64,000 nt of DNA from Polynucleobacter sp. AP-Nino-20-G2 (GTDB lineage: Bacteria > Pseudomonadota > Gammaproteobacteria > Burkholderiales > Burkholderiaceae). The position numbers and the translations under genes are program-made. Position 1 is the stretch's first letter. The number at the start of each line of letters is the position of its first letter. The stretch lies in assembly GCF_018688235.1 (NCBI RefSeq), contig NZ_CP061313.1, positions 1,949,599-2,013,598 of the forward strand, written 5' to 3'. The notes under the pieces are model-generated. The model made no database searches and was not told the origin of the DNA. It saw only the letters and a list, made by a program, of their open reading frames with translations. This document shows, piece after piece, positions 50,441 through 59,971 of this stretch.

Positions 50441-51750
50441 GGCCCATTTTTCTTAAACAAAGCATAGTAAAACCCGTCATTTAACTCGGTCGGCAAAATC
50501 TGTCCCGGGGCACTTAATCGTAACGCATCGGCATGCTCCGCCGCAAACCAGATTGCCTGCTCCTCACCCTCTTCAGGGAAAACAGAACAAGTTACGTATA
50601 GCAGCAACCCGTCTGACTTCAGCATCTTCCACGCCTGCGTCAGAATAGCGCGCTGACGCTGTTGCAAGGCCTTAATATCCGCCTCACGCCGCAAAAATGG
50701 AATGTCGGGATGTCGCGCCACAATGCCAGATGCTGAACATGGCGCATCCAACAAGATTTTGTCGAATGGTTTGCCATCCCACCAGGCTGATTTAGAGGCA
50801 TCCCCACGCACCACCTTCACGCTATCAGACTGCAGACGCAAACGATCTAAGTTGCCACCTATTTTGCCTAGGCGCTGACCATCTAACTCTAGAGCAATCA
50901 TCTCGCACTGGGCCAACTCCAATATATGGGCTGTTTTTCCACCCGGCGCAGCACACGCATCCAAAATATGCTCGCCCGGCTTGGGATCTAGCAAGATTGC
51001 GGCCAGTTGTGCCCCAGCATCCTGAACCGAAACGGCGCCACTATAGAAGCCCGGTAAATCAGAAACGGGGACTGGTTCACGCAACAGCAACGCGGAATCT
51101 AATGCAACATCCGCAATGTGGGTAATTGGCTCTGTAGCAATTCCTGCCTGTTGTAAAAGGTCTTGATATTCCTGACGACTATATTGACGAGCATTTACGC
51201 GCAAAATTAAGGGTGCGCGTTGCGCCTGTTGGATCAACAGGGCCTGCCAAACTTTCGAATAATTTCGTTTTAAGCTCGCTCGCCACCAAGGCGGAAAAAA
51301 CATTGGGACAGGGTCTGGTGGATAAGGTTTTTCGCGCTCAGCCTGCACCACAAGGCTCACTTTGCGCAATACCGCATTCATCAAACCCTTTGCATACATC
51401 GTTGGCTCATACTCACTACAAGCCTTCACCGCTTGATCTACGATCGTGTGAGCGGCATAACCTTTGCCTTCAGACTCACTCTGCAAGAACAATGCAATTG
51501 CCACACTGAATACATACTCCACCTCTGGCGGCGGAGCTTTCGGAATGAATTCTTTAATAAGCTCATGGGATCTCACCCACTTCCTTAAGGCATCGAAGGT
51601 TAAGCTTTGAACAATTGGTCGTTCGTGTGCGTCTAGCTGATCGAGTACCTCAGTAAGAGAGCGTCCAGCCATCACTTCGCCAATGGCTTGTGCTGAAATC
51701 GTAATGGCCTCGGAAAGGGGGAGACTGCGTGGTGTTTTTAAATCAGTCAA
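50437..51750 (-). CDS. rsmB: 16S rRNA (cytosine-967-C5) methyltransferase RsmB
   Basis: A 437-residue enzyme with an N-terminal NusB-like RNA-binding domain (about residues 1-135) and a SAM-dependent methyltransferase domain. Motif I is ILDACAAPGGKTAHILEL, the catalytic Cys motifs are LLDAPCSASGIVARHPD and LYVTCSVFPEEGE. It methylates C967 of 16S rRNA. Length normal; the start overlaps fmt by 8 bp. Confidence 0.93.
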   Translation of the reverse strand: MTDLKTPRSLPLSEAITISAQAIGEVMAGRSLTEVLDQLDAHERPIVQSLTFDALRKWVRSHELIKEFIPKAPPPEVEYVFSVAIALFLQSESEGKGYAAHTIVDQAVKACSEYEPTMYAKGLMNAVLRKVSLVVQAEREKPYPPDPVPMFFPPWWRASLKRNYSKVWQALLIQQAQRAPLILRVNARQYSRQEYQDLLQQAGIATEPITHIADVALDSALLLREPVPVSDLPGFYSGAVSVQDAGAQLAAILLDPKPGEHILDACAAPGGKTAHILELAQCEMIALELDGQRLGKIGGNLDRLRLQSDSVKVVRGDASKSAWWDGKPFDKILLDAPCSASGIVARHPDIPFLRREADIKALQQRQRAILTQAWKMLKSDGLLLYVTCSVFPEEGEEQAIWFAAEHADALRLSAPGQILPTELNDGFYYALFKKNGP

Positions 51751-52747
51751 ATTTTTCTTTCTGGAACTGCATTATTTTTTCTTGCAAGTAATAAGGTGAA
51801 AGACATGCGCTCGCGCCGATCCTTTTCCCACCAGGCTTTTGCATTTCTAGAATCTCGATGACACCTTGTCCGCACTGAACATACACGCTGCTTGCATTAA
51901 GCCCCAAAACCTCACCCGGACGATTCGTTTGCACAATCTGCGATGCATCAGGCAAAGCAGAATTCCAAAACTTCAAGACATCGCCATTTAAAGTGCTGGT
52001 TGACCCAGGGAAGGGATTAAAGGCCCGAATTCTACGATCAATTTCTACTGCACTTAATTGCCAATCGATTTCCGCTTCACTCTTCAGAATTTTTTCTGCA
52101 TAAGTTACTCCTACGGAGAGCTGGGGAACTCTTTCGAGATTTACTTTTTGATCAAGCGCATTTAATACCTCGACCATCAGCCCCGCACCAAGATTGGCCA
52201 AACGATCGTGTAATGAAACGCTGGTTTCTTGTGGCGAGATCGCAACCTCTCTTACCAATACAACATCACCAGTATCTAAGCCCGCATCCATTTGCATAAT
52301 GCTCACGCCGGTCTTCTCGTCACCACTCGCAATAGAGCGTTGAATTGGGGCTGCACCACGCCAGCGAGGCAAAAGAGATGCATGAATATTAAAGCAGCCG
52401 TATCGATCATCTTTAGACGCAATATCCAAGACGTCCTGTGGAAGAATCAAGCCATAAGCAACCACCACCATCGCATCAAATTCTGTCTCTAACAGTCGGA
52501 GGTATGCCTCTTGTGCTGCGGCACTTTTTAAAAAATCCGAATGAGATCGTTTCAATGTTTCCGGCTGCAGCACCGGAATATTTTTTTCTAGAGCGAATTG
52601 CTTCACCGGGCTTGCCTGCAAGTGCATTCCCCTGCCAGCACGACGATCGGGTTGCGTTAACGCAAGAACAATTTCATGGCCGGCTTGATCAATCGCGCGC
52701 ATTGCATGCGCAGCGAACTCTGGAGTGCCCGCAAAAACAATTTTCAT
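51743..52747 (-). CDS. fmt: Methionyl-tRNA formyltransferase
   Basis: A 334-residue enzyme that formylates initiator Met-tRNA. The N-terminal MKIVFAGTPEFAAHAM is diagnostic; the catalytic Asn-His are in CFNIHASLLPRWRGAAPIQR and the Asp in MDAGLDTGDV. The C-terminal domain contains INPFPGS-like FNPFPGSTS. It is followed directly by rsmB and preceded by def, the usual order. Confidence 0.96.
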   Translation of the reverse strand: MKIVFAGTPEFAAHAMRAIDQAGHEIVLALTQPDRRAGRGMHLQASPVKQFALEKNIPVLQPETLKRSHSDFLKSAAAQEAYLRLLETEFDAMVVVAYGLILPQDVLDIASKDDRYGCFNIHASLLPRWRGAAPIQRSIASGDEKTGVSIMQMDAGLDTGDVVLVREVAISPQETSVSLHDRLANLGAGLMVEVLNALDQKVNLERVPQLSVGVTYAEKILKSEAEIDWQLSAVEIDRRIRAFNPFPGSTSTLNGDVLKFWNSALPDASQIVQTNRPGEVLGLNASSVYVQCGQGVIEILEMQKPGGKRIGASACLSPYYLQEKIMQFQKEKFD

Positions 52748-52754
52748 TGGGCGC

Positions 52755-53270
52755 TTAACGCTGACCTATTAATTCTTTTGCGCGTTTTTTCATTTTGAGT
52801 GAAATTCGATTGCGCTTCAGGATAGAAAGATATTCTACAAAAACTTTGCCCCGCAAATGATCCATCTCGTGCTGCAAGCAAACGGACAGCAAACCGTCTG
52901 CCTCTATTTCAAATGATTTTCCATTGATGTCGAGCGCTCTCACTCGCACCACCGCGGGACGATCAACCTCATCGTAGTATTCGGGCACAGAAAGGCAACC
53001 TTCTCGCCAAGATTTTTTCTCTGGGCTAGCCCAAACTAACTCGGGGTTAATAAACACCATTAATTCATCTTGGTTGTCGGATACATCTATGACAACAATC
53101 TGTTCGTGTATATCAACCTGAGTTGCGGCAAGACCAACGCCGGGGGCGTCATACATAGTCTCAGCCATATCGGAAACAATCTTCTTAATGCGATCGTCAA
53201 CCTGCGTTACGGGTTTTGCAACCTTCAGTAAGCGTGGGTCTGGGTAACAAAGGACAGTTAATAAAGCCAT
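52755..53270 (-). CDS. def: Peptide deformylase
   Basis: A 171-residue metalloenzyme that removes the N-formyl group of new proteins. Motif 1 GVGLAATQV, motif 2 EGCLSVPE with the metal-binding Cys, and motif 3 QHEMDHLRG are all present. The open frame reaches 53357, but the ATG at 53270 gives the family N-terminus (ALLTVLCYPDPRL). Divergent from dprA. Confidence 0.96.
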   Translation of the reverse strand: MALLTVLCYPDPRLLKVAKPVTQVDDRIKKIVSDMAETMYDAPGVGLAATQVDIHEQIVVIDVSDNQDELMVFINPELVWASPEKKSWREGCLSVPEYYDEVDRPAVVRVRALDINGKSFEIEADGLLSVCLQHEMDHLRGKVFVEYLSILKRNRISLKMKKRAKELIGQR

Positions 53271-53341
53271 GTGGGAATTATCCAACAGAGTAATCCGCCT
53301 GTCCCGATAGTTCTTACCAGCGCCAAGCAGAAAATCTCCAC

Positions 53342-54013
53342 ATGCCCACCTCCCCAAACACCAACATCGCCCGTCTTGACCGATCCAATCCCCACTACCC
53401 TTCTCGCCTTAACGATTTAAGCGATCCCCCTCGCTCGCTCTATATATATGGTGAGCCGCGCCTATTGAATTTGCCCATGATTGCTATCGTAGGTTCGCGA
53501 GCTGCCAGCCGAGATGGCCTTAAAAATGCCATCCATTTTGCGCAGGCCCTATCCAAAGCAGGTCTTCTGGTTATTTCGGGGCTTGCGCGAGGAGTGGATG
53601 GAGCGGCACATCACGGGGCCCTTCAGCTTGGGCCTGACTACACAACCCTAGCGGTATGCGGCACCGGTCTCGATATGGTTTATCCACCAGAGCATATGGA
53701 TTTAGCGAGGCTGATAGGCCAAAGGGGTTTGCTTATCTCTGAATTGGCGCCCGGAGTTGGCCCAAAGGCGAGCCATTTTCCCCGTCGAAACCGCTTAATC
53801 GCCGCTCTTTCGCTTGGGGTACTAGTAATTGAGGCCGCCGAAAGATCTGGCTCCCTGATCACGGCAAGGTTGGCGGCGGAACTTGGTCGCGAGGTTTTTG
53901 CAGTTCCAGGGCCCATCCACAACCCCCAAGCTAGGGGTTGCCACCAACTAATCCAGCAAGGGGCTAAGCTGACCCAAACCCCTCACGACATCCTTGAGGA
54001 GCTGAAAATATAG
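53342..54013 (+). CDS. dprA: DNA-processing protein DprA, Rossmann core only
   Basis: A 223-residue DprA. The core domain is clear: YIYGEPRLLNLPMIAIVGSR, GLLVISGLARGVDGAAHHGA, FPRRNRLIAALSLGVLVIEA, GSLITARLAAELGREVFAVPG. DprA loads RecA on incoming single-stranded DNA during transformation. It is much shorter than the usual 360-400 residues: the N-terminal SAM domain and the C-terminal winged helix (DML1) are missing, the frame ending shortly after the core at LEELKI. Minimal DprAs exist, so function may be retained. Confidence 0.88.
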   Translation: MPTSPNTNIARLDRSNPHYPSRLNDLSDPPRSLYIYGEPRLLNLPMIAIVGSRAASRDGLKNAIHFAQALSKAGLLVISGLARGVDGAAHHGALQLGPDYTTLAVCGTGLDMVYPPEHMDLARLIGQRGLLISELAPGVGPKASHFPRRNRLIAALSLGVLVIEAAERSGSLITARLAAELGREVFAVPGPIHNPQARGCHQLIQQGAKLTQTPHDILEELKI

Positions 54014-54014
54014 G

Positions 54015-54052
54015 CAAAAACCCCATTTAAACGCCTTTAAATAGGGTTTTTG
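54015..54052 (+). terminator. Terminator after dprA
   Basis: AAAAACCCC-ATTTAAA stem pairing with TTTAAAT-A-GGGTTTTT around a CGCC loop, with a one-base bulge. The remaining gap 54053-54236 is AT-rich and shows no gene. Confidence 0.75.
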
Positions 54053-54236
54053 ATAAAAACAACGCCCGCAATAAGCCTTAAAAAGAGGTCAAAAAGAGGA
54101 GATTTTGGACTTTTAACAATTTATCGGTTAATAATAAAAAAGGGGCATCGAAATGGCCGGACCAAGATTTTGTTTAAATTGGTCGTCCGTTTTACCCAGA
54201 AAAACATCATTTCAAGCTCAAATTTAGGCAAAACGC

Positions 54237-56915
54237 GTGGCTACTAAAGCATCTACCAAAAAAAGCACCTCCAAGACCTCATCAGCGGACCACCCTAAGG
54301 CGCTCATCATCGCGGAGAAGCCCTCGGTAGCGAATGACATTGCCAAGGCATTGGGTGGCTTTACAAAGCATGAGGACTATTTTGAGAGTGATGACTATGT
54401 TATTTCATCAGCAGTAGGCCACCTTCTAGAGATTGCCGCCCCAGAAGAATTCGATGTAAAGCGTGGCAAATGGTCTTTTGCCAACCTACCGGTTGTCCCC
54501 CCTTATTTTGAATTGCGCCCAATCGCCAAAACGGAATCCCGTCTAAAGGTTTTGCAAAAACTGATCAAGCGCAAAGATATCAATGAACTCATCAACGCAT
54601 GTGACGCGGGACGCGAGGGGGAGTTGATATTTCGCCTAATCGCTCAGCATGCTAAAGCGCCGCAAGTGGTTAAGCGCCTTTGGCTGCAATCCATGACACC
54701 CGCCGCCATTCGCGATGGCTTTGCTTCATTGCGTAGTGACAGTGAAATGCAGCCCCTAGCAGATGCCGCACGCTGTCGTTCTGAGGCTGACTGGTTGGTT
54801 GGCATCAATGGCACGCGCGCTATGACAGCGTTCAACAGCAAGAGTGGTGGGTTTTTCCTAACGACCGTTGGTCGCGTTCAAACACCAACACTTTCAATCG
54901 TAGTTGAACGTGAAGAGCTTATTCGCAAATTTGTCTCCAAGGATTACTGGGAAGTCAAAGCGGAATTTATTGCCGCTGCCGGCATATATGAAGGCCGTTG
55001 GTTTGACCCTAAATTTAAGAAAGATGTAGCCGAGCCAGATGCTCGTGAGAATCGCCTTTGGAGCGAAGCCGCGGCGCAAAGTATTGTTGCTGCCTGTCGC
55101 GATAAAAAGGCAAATGTTAAAGAAGAGGCGAAACCCGCCACTCAACTAGCGCCGCAGCTATTTGATTTAACAAGTCTGCAACGCGAAGCTAACGCTCGCT
55201 TTGGTTTCTCAGCAAAAAATACCTTGGGCTTGGCGCAGGCTTTGTATGAGCGCCATAAAGTGCTCACCTATCCACGAACCGATGCCAAAGCATTGCCCGA
55301 AGACTATTTGGATACGGTAAAACAAACAATGGAAAACCTTGCAGAGCATTCGCAAGACTATCGTCCATTTGCTAAACAAATTTTGCAAGGCGACCCTAAG
55401 GATCCAAAAGCAAAGGCTGGGTACGGCTGGATTAAACCAAACAAACGTATTTTTGATAACTCCAAGATTTCTGATCACTTCGCGATCATTCCAACCTTGG
55501 AATCCCCAAGGACTTTAAGCGAACCAGAGCAGAAGTTATACGACCTAGTTGTGCGTCGCTTCTTGGCTGTTTTCTATCCAGCCGCTGAGTTCCGCGTAAC
55601 TACACGCATCACAGAAGCATCCGGCCATCACTTTAAAACCGAGGGCAAAGTTCTAGTCAACCCAGGCTGGCTCGCTGTTTATGGAAGATCCAACCAGGCA
55701 GATGACGAGCTGGTTCCCGTTCAAGAAGGTGAAGTTGTTCAAAATGAATCTATTGCGGCAATTCCTTTAAAAACCAAACCCCCCGCTCGATACACCGAGG
55801 CAACTTTATTGTCCGCCATGGAGAGCGCTGGCAAATGGGTTGATGACGATGAAATGCGTGAGGCGATGGCGGAGAAGGGCTTGGGCACACCAGCAACTCG
55901 CGCAGCTATTATTGAAGGCTTACTTGCTGAAAAATACATGGTTCGTGAAGCGCGCGAACTCATTCCTACTGCAAAAGCCTTTCAATTAATGACACTCTTA
56001 CGCGGCTTAGATGTTGAGGAGCTTACTAGACCAGACCTCACAGGTAGCTGGGAAAACAAGCTCTCACTTATAGAACGCGGTGAGATGAATCGCAACACAT
56101 TTATGCAAGAAATCGCACAGATGACGCAACGCATTGTTAAGCGCGCAAAAGAATATGACAGCGATACCATTCCCGGGGATTACGCTACGATGTCCACCCC
56201 TTGCCCACACTGCAAGGGGCCGGTTAAAGAAAACTATCGTCGCTTTGCCTGTGAAAAATGTGGCTTTACTATTAGCAAAACGCCTGGCGGTCGCGCATTT
56301 GAATATCCAGAAGTTGAAGAGTTGTTGCGCGAAAAAACGATTGGGCCACTGCAAGGCTTCCGCAGCAAAATGGGTAGACCATTTGCCGCCATTATTAAGC
56401 TCAGTGAAATTCCCGAAGATGATGCCGATTATCCAAATGCGGGCTTCAAACTAGAGTTCGATTTTGGCAATACGCAAGAAGATGAATCTGAGGCAATCAA
56501 CTTTACGGGCCGACAAGCATTGGGAGTTTGTCCGAAATGTTCTGGTGCAGTATATGAAGATGGCATGCGTTACTTATGCGAAAACAATACTGGGCCCAAC
56601 AAAACTTGTGACTTCAAAACAGGCAAAGTTGTTTTGCAACAAGAAATTTCTGCTGAACAAGTACAAAAATTACTTAAAGAAGGCAAGACCGATCTATTAA
56701 CAAACTTTAAGTCCAACCGTACAGGTCGTGGCTTTAAAGCCTACTTGGCTTTGGGTGCTGACGGCAAGATTGGCTTTGAGTTTGAAGCTAAAGCTCCTAA
56801 GGCGGAGGGTGCCGCTAAGGCCCCGGCAAAGAAACGTGCCGGCGCAAGTGCGGCAACTAAATCTGCCGCAAAACCCAAGCGCGCAAGCAAAGCAAAATCA
56901 TCCTCAAGCACTTGA
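54237..56915 (+). CDS. topB: DNA topoisomerase III
   Basis: An 892-residue type IA topoisomerase. TOPRIM motifs ALIIAEKPSVANDIAKAL and INACDAGREGELIFRLI, the catalytic Tyr in KVLTYPRTDAKALPEDY, and two C-terminal zinc-type Cys clusters (CPHCKGP...CEKCGF; CPKCSGA...CENN...CDF) are visible. The last 50 residues are Lys/Ala/Ser-rich. It relaxes and decatenates DNA via single-strand passage. Start is GTG at 54237. Its 3' end overlaps the opposite-strand mnmC frame by 175 bp. Confidence 0.94.
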   Translation: MATKASTKKSTSKTSSADHPKALIIAEKPSVANDIAKALGGFTKHEDYFESDDYVISSAVGHLLEIAAPEEFDVKRGKWSFANLPVVPPYFELRPIAKTESRLKVLQKLIKRKDINELINACDAGREGELIFRLIAQHAKAPQVVKRLWLQSMTPAAIRDGFASLRSDSEMQPLADAARCRSEADWLVGINGTRAMTAFNSKSGGFFLTTVGRVQTPTLSIVVEREELIRKFVSKDYWEVKAEFIAAAGIYEGRWFDPKFKKDVAEPDARENRLWSEAAAQSIVAACRDKKANVKEEAKPATQLAPQLFDLTSLQREANARFGFSAKNTLGLAQALYERHKVLTYPRTDAKALPEDYLDTVKQTMENLAEHSQDYRPFAKQILQGDPKDPKAKAGYGWIKPNKRIFDNSKISDHFAIIPTLESPRTLSEPEQKLYDLVVRRFLAVFYPAAEFRVTTRITEASGHHFKTEGKVLVNPGWLAVYGRSNQADDELVPVQEGEVVQNESIAAIPLKTKPPARYTEATLLSAMESAGKWVDDDEMREAMAEKGLGTPATRAAIIEGLLAEKYMVREARELIPTAKAFQLMTLLRGLDVEELTRPDLTGSWENKLSLIERGEMNRNTFMQEIAQMTQRIVKRAKEYDSDTIPGDYATMSTPCPHCKGPVKENYRRFACEKCGFTISKTPGGRAFEYPEVEELLREKTIGPLQGFRSKMGRPFAAIIKLSEIPEDDADYPNAGFKLEFDFGNTQEDESEAINFTGRQALGVCPKCSGAVYEDGMRYLCENNTGPNKTCDFKTGKVVLQQEISAEQVQKLLKEGKTDLLTNFKSNRTGRGFKAYLALGADGKIGFEFEAKAPKAEGAAKAPAKKRAGASAATKSAAKPKRASKAKSSSST

Positions 56916-57976
56916 GCAGTAATTAATTTGGCTGCTAACGCAGACCAAAGCACACCTCTCGACCCCAGGGCAGTCGCTATAAAAATCCCTGGGCGTTGAG
57001 TAAGGGCGCCAATGATTGGCAGGCGATCTCCCGCTACGCAGCGCACGCCCACAAAGCTGCCCGCCTTTTGAAGTTGAGATGCGTTTCCTTCAACATAATT
57101 TAATAAGCCCTTGGCCTGCTCGCGATTAAAGTCATCACTAGAGCTCCAATCGCCTAGATCGTTTTCGCCCTCATCAAAACTAGATCCGACTATCCAGCGA
57201 TAACTGCCATCCTCCAGCTTTTTTGCGGGCAGACAATAACCATCGCCCGATATTGCAGTATTCGGTAATTTATCTGCCCATGGATCGTTTGCTGCAACCG
57301 AAAAAATGCTGAGCTGCCCACGAACCGGTCTGAGTGGCAATCGAATATCAATACTAGCCAGCAAACTCTTGCTTTCGATTGACGCGGCAATTACGACTTG
57401 ATTTGCAGTAAGGCAGGCTTCATTTTTTTGATTGAACAGCGTCCAAACATCGCCTATTTTTTCTAATCGAACTATTGGAGTATCCCAACAACAAGTAAGT
57501 TTCGGGTGGGGCTTTAAGGCGTCGTATGTTACCTGGGGCAAACTTAAGGAAGCGCCACGCGGAAGCCATGTGCCATTTTGTGCGATTCCACACGCGAGCT
57601 TTGCCTCATCAGCAGGTAGCGCTTGCGCCATGTCACTATCAAGTTCTAAGGTTCGCAAATAATTAGCAAGCTCTTCTTGATTAAATGCCTTATCTTTTTT
57701 TGCCGGCTGAAATATTCCATGCTGATTCCAACACTTTCCCCAGCGTGCTTCTGCCATTAAAAAAGCAATGCGGGTTAAGCGCAATAAGCGAGGGGCACCC
57801 CTCCCAATATGAGGATGTGCTATTGCGAAAGCATGGCTGGAACATTGGGTGGCGGGAGAGGATGCGGCATCAACAACACATACCGCCTCACCACGCTCAA
57901 GCAACTCATTGGCAATGGTTGCGCCTGCAATGCCCGCCCCAATCACCACGATTGCATGGTGTTGGGGTAGGGTCAT
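56741..57976 (-). CDS. mnmC: FAD-dependent oxidase domain protein MnmC(o)-type
   Basis: A 411-residue FAD-binding DAO-fold enzyme. The N-terminal dinucleotide motif is IVVIGAGIAGATIANELLERG, with CSSHAFAIAHPHIGRG and the late RCVAGDRLPIIGAL and ALGSRGVLWSALAAKLITAQ typical of the C-terminal half of MnmC, which oxidises cmnm5s2U in tRNA wobble uridine synthesis. The N-terminal methyltransferase half of E. coli MnmC is absent. The conserved end (ALAPARFF) is encoded at about 56828-56851, inside topB, and another 35 codons follow, so the topB overlap is real. mnmE is nearby. Confidence 0.82.
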   Translation of the reverse strand: MTLPQHHAIVVIGAGIAGATIANELLERGEAVCVVDAASSPATQCSSHAFAIAHPHIGRGAPRLLRLTRIAFLMAEARWGKCWNQHGIFQPAKKDKAFNQEELANYLRTLELDSDMAQALPADEAKLACGIAQNGTWLPRGASLSLPQVTYDALKPHPKLTCCWDTPIVRLEKIGDVWTLFNQKNEACLTANQVVIAASIESKSLLASIDIRLPLRPVRGQLSIFSVAANDPWADKLPNTAISGDGYCLPAKKLEDGSYRWIVGSSFDEGENDLGDWSSSDDFNREQAKGLLNYVEGNASQLQKAGSFVGVRCVAGDRLPIIGALTQRPGIFIATALGSRGVLWSALAAKLITAQVLEDDFALLARLGFAADLVAALAPARFFAGALAAPSALGALASNSKPILPSAPKAK

Positions 57977-58018
57977 TAAATACAGTTATTTAAAATACTG
58001 TTAAAAGCTAGGGGTGGC

Positions 58019-59884
58019 CTAGGCATTTAAACGCTTTTCAATATTGCTACGGGCATCAAGCAATTCTTTTGGCAAACGATCGCCAAGATGCTCGAATAAC
58101 TCGGAATGGAGCTTGAGTTCATTCTTCCAATCATCCGCCGCCACTGCAATAGCTTTCTCAAACTTTTCAACTGGAAAATCCAAGCCATCCCAGTGCATGT
58201 CAGCGTGCTCGGGGCAAATACCAAATACAGTTTCAGTGCCTTTTGCTTTGCCTTCTGCGCGACCCAAAATCCAAGAGAGAACGCGCATGTTTTCTCCAAA
58301 ACCAGGCCACACAAATTTGCCAGCCTCATCTTTGCGGAACCAGTTCACACAATAGATCTTCGGCAATACGGCGCCTTCTGCAGCAAGCTTGCTACCGATG
58401 TTCAACCAGTGCTGGAAATAATCACTCATGTTGTAGCCGGCAAACGCAATCATCGCAAATGGATCGCGACGAACCACACCAACCTGGCCAGTAATCGCAG
58501 CGGTAGTTTCTGAACCCATTGTTGCTGCCATGTATACGCCCTCTACCCAATCACGAGCCTCGCTTACTAAAGGCACGGTATTTGAGCGACGACCGCCAAA
58601 TAGGAAAGCATCAATCGCAACACCTTCTGGATCATCCCAGTTAGGATCAACCGCAGGGTTGTTTGTAGCGGCAACAGTAAAGCGTGAATTTGGGTGAGCC
58701 GCTTTGCGTCCGGCAGCGCCATCCGCCGGAGTCCAGTCCTTGCCTTGCCAGTCAATTAAATGTGCTGGAGGTGTGTCGGTCAAACCTTCCCACCAAACAT
58801 CGCCATCATCCGTTAAACCGACGTTAGTGAAGATCACGTCTTGGTTTAAAGAGTCTAAACAGTTTGGATTGGTTTGACGGTTTGTGCCCGGAGCAACGCC
58901 AAAGTAACCAGACTCTGGGTTAATGGCGAACAAGCGGGTTTTGCCAGTGACTGGGTCTTTGCGTGGTTTGATCCATGCAATGTCATCACCAACAGTCGTT
59001 ACTTTCCAACCCTCAAAACCTTTTGGCGGGATCATCATGGAGAAGTTTGTTTTTCCACAAGCAGATGGGAACGCTGCGGCAATATGGTACTTCTTACCTT
59101 CTGGTGATGTAACACCCAAGATCAGCATGTGTTCAGCCAACCAACCTTGATCGCGCCCCATATTGGATGCAATGCGCAACGCAAAACATTTTTTACCTAA
59201 CAGTGCATTGCCGCCGTAACCAGAACCAAAAGACCAAATCTCACGAGTCTCTGGGTAATGAACAATGTATTTATTTTTATTGTTAGGCCATGCAACATCT
59301 TTCTCGCCAGCAGCCAAGGGCTTGCCAACAGTATGAATACAAGGCACAAACTCACCATTGGATCCAAGCTGATCGATCACCGCTTTGCCCATACGAGTCA
59401 TTAAGCGCATGTTAATGGCCACATAAGGACTATCGGACAACTCAACACCGATGTGAGCGATAGGTGAGCCAATCGGACCCATTGAGAATGGAACTACATA
59501 CATTGTTCTGCCGCGCATGCAGCCATCAAATAATGGGTTCAAAGTTGCGCGCATTTCGCTTGGCTCTACCCAGTTATTGGTAGGACCGGCGTCCTCCTTC
59601 TTTGCGGAGCAGATGAAGGTGCGATCTTCTACGCGTGCAACATCATCTGGGTCAGATAAGGCTAAGAAAGAGTTTTTACGTTTCGCAGGATTCAGGCGCT
59701 TGAAAACACCTGCCTTAACCAAGAGCTCGCAAAATTCATCGTATTCGGCCTGTGAGCCGTCGCACCAATGGATCTTGTCTGGCTTAGTGAGGGCGGCTAC
59801 CTCTGCAACCCATTGAATCAATTGCTGATTTTTTACGTAATCGGGCGCATTGACATTAATTTGCCCATTAGTGCTTGTGGTCAT
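58019..59884 (-). CDS. pckG: Phosphoenolpyruvate carboxykinase (GTP)
   Basis: A 621-residue GTP-dependent PEPCK converting oxaloacetate to PEP. The kinase-1a loop FPSACGKTNFSMMIP with the reactive Cys, VGDDIAWIKP (kinase-2) and the KDEAGKFVWPGFGENMRVL guanine-binding segment are visible. ATG at 59884 is chosen; an AGGAC precedes it and the upstream extension to 59956 is not family-like. It allows gluconeogenesis from organic acids, matching a dicarboxylate-using lifestyle (DctA). Confidence 0.95.
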   Translation of the reverse strand: MTTSTNGQINVNAPDYVKNQQLIQWVAEVAALTKPDKIHWCDGSQAEYDEFCELLVKAGVFKRLNPAKRKNSFLALSDPDDVARVEDRTFICSAKKEDAGPTNNWVEPSEMRATLNPLFDGCMRGRTMYVVPFSMGPIGSPIAHIGVELSDSPYVAINMRLMTRMGKAVIDQLGSNGEFVPCIHTVGKPLAAGEKDVAWPNNKNKYIVHYPETREIWSFGSGYGGNALLGKKCFALRIASNMGRDQGWLAEHMLILGVTSPEGKKYHIAAAFPSACGKTNFSMMIPPKGFEGWKVTTVGDDIAWIKPRKDPVTGKTRLFAINPESGYFGVAPGTNRQTNPNCLDSLNQDVIFTNVGLTDDGDVWWEGLTDTPPAHLIDWQGKDWTPADGAAGRKAAHPNSRFTVAATNNPAVDPNWDDPEGVAIDAFLFGGRRSNTVPLVSEARDWVEGVYMAATMGSETTAAITGQVGVVRRDPFAMIAFAGYNMSDYFQHWLNIGSKLAAEGAVLPKIYCVNWFRKDEAGKFVWPGFGENMRVLSWILGRAEGKAKGTETVFGICPEHADMHWDGLDFPVEKFEKAIAVAADDWKNELKLHSELFEHLGDRLPKELLDARSNIEKRLNA

Positions 59885-59971
59885 GAGAGTCCTATGAAGT
59901 AGTAATTTTTGATCGCACGATTTTAACATTTTGGGCATATTTATACGGCCGCCCAAGCAAGTGCAAACCCT

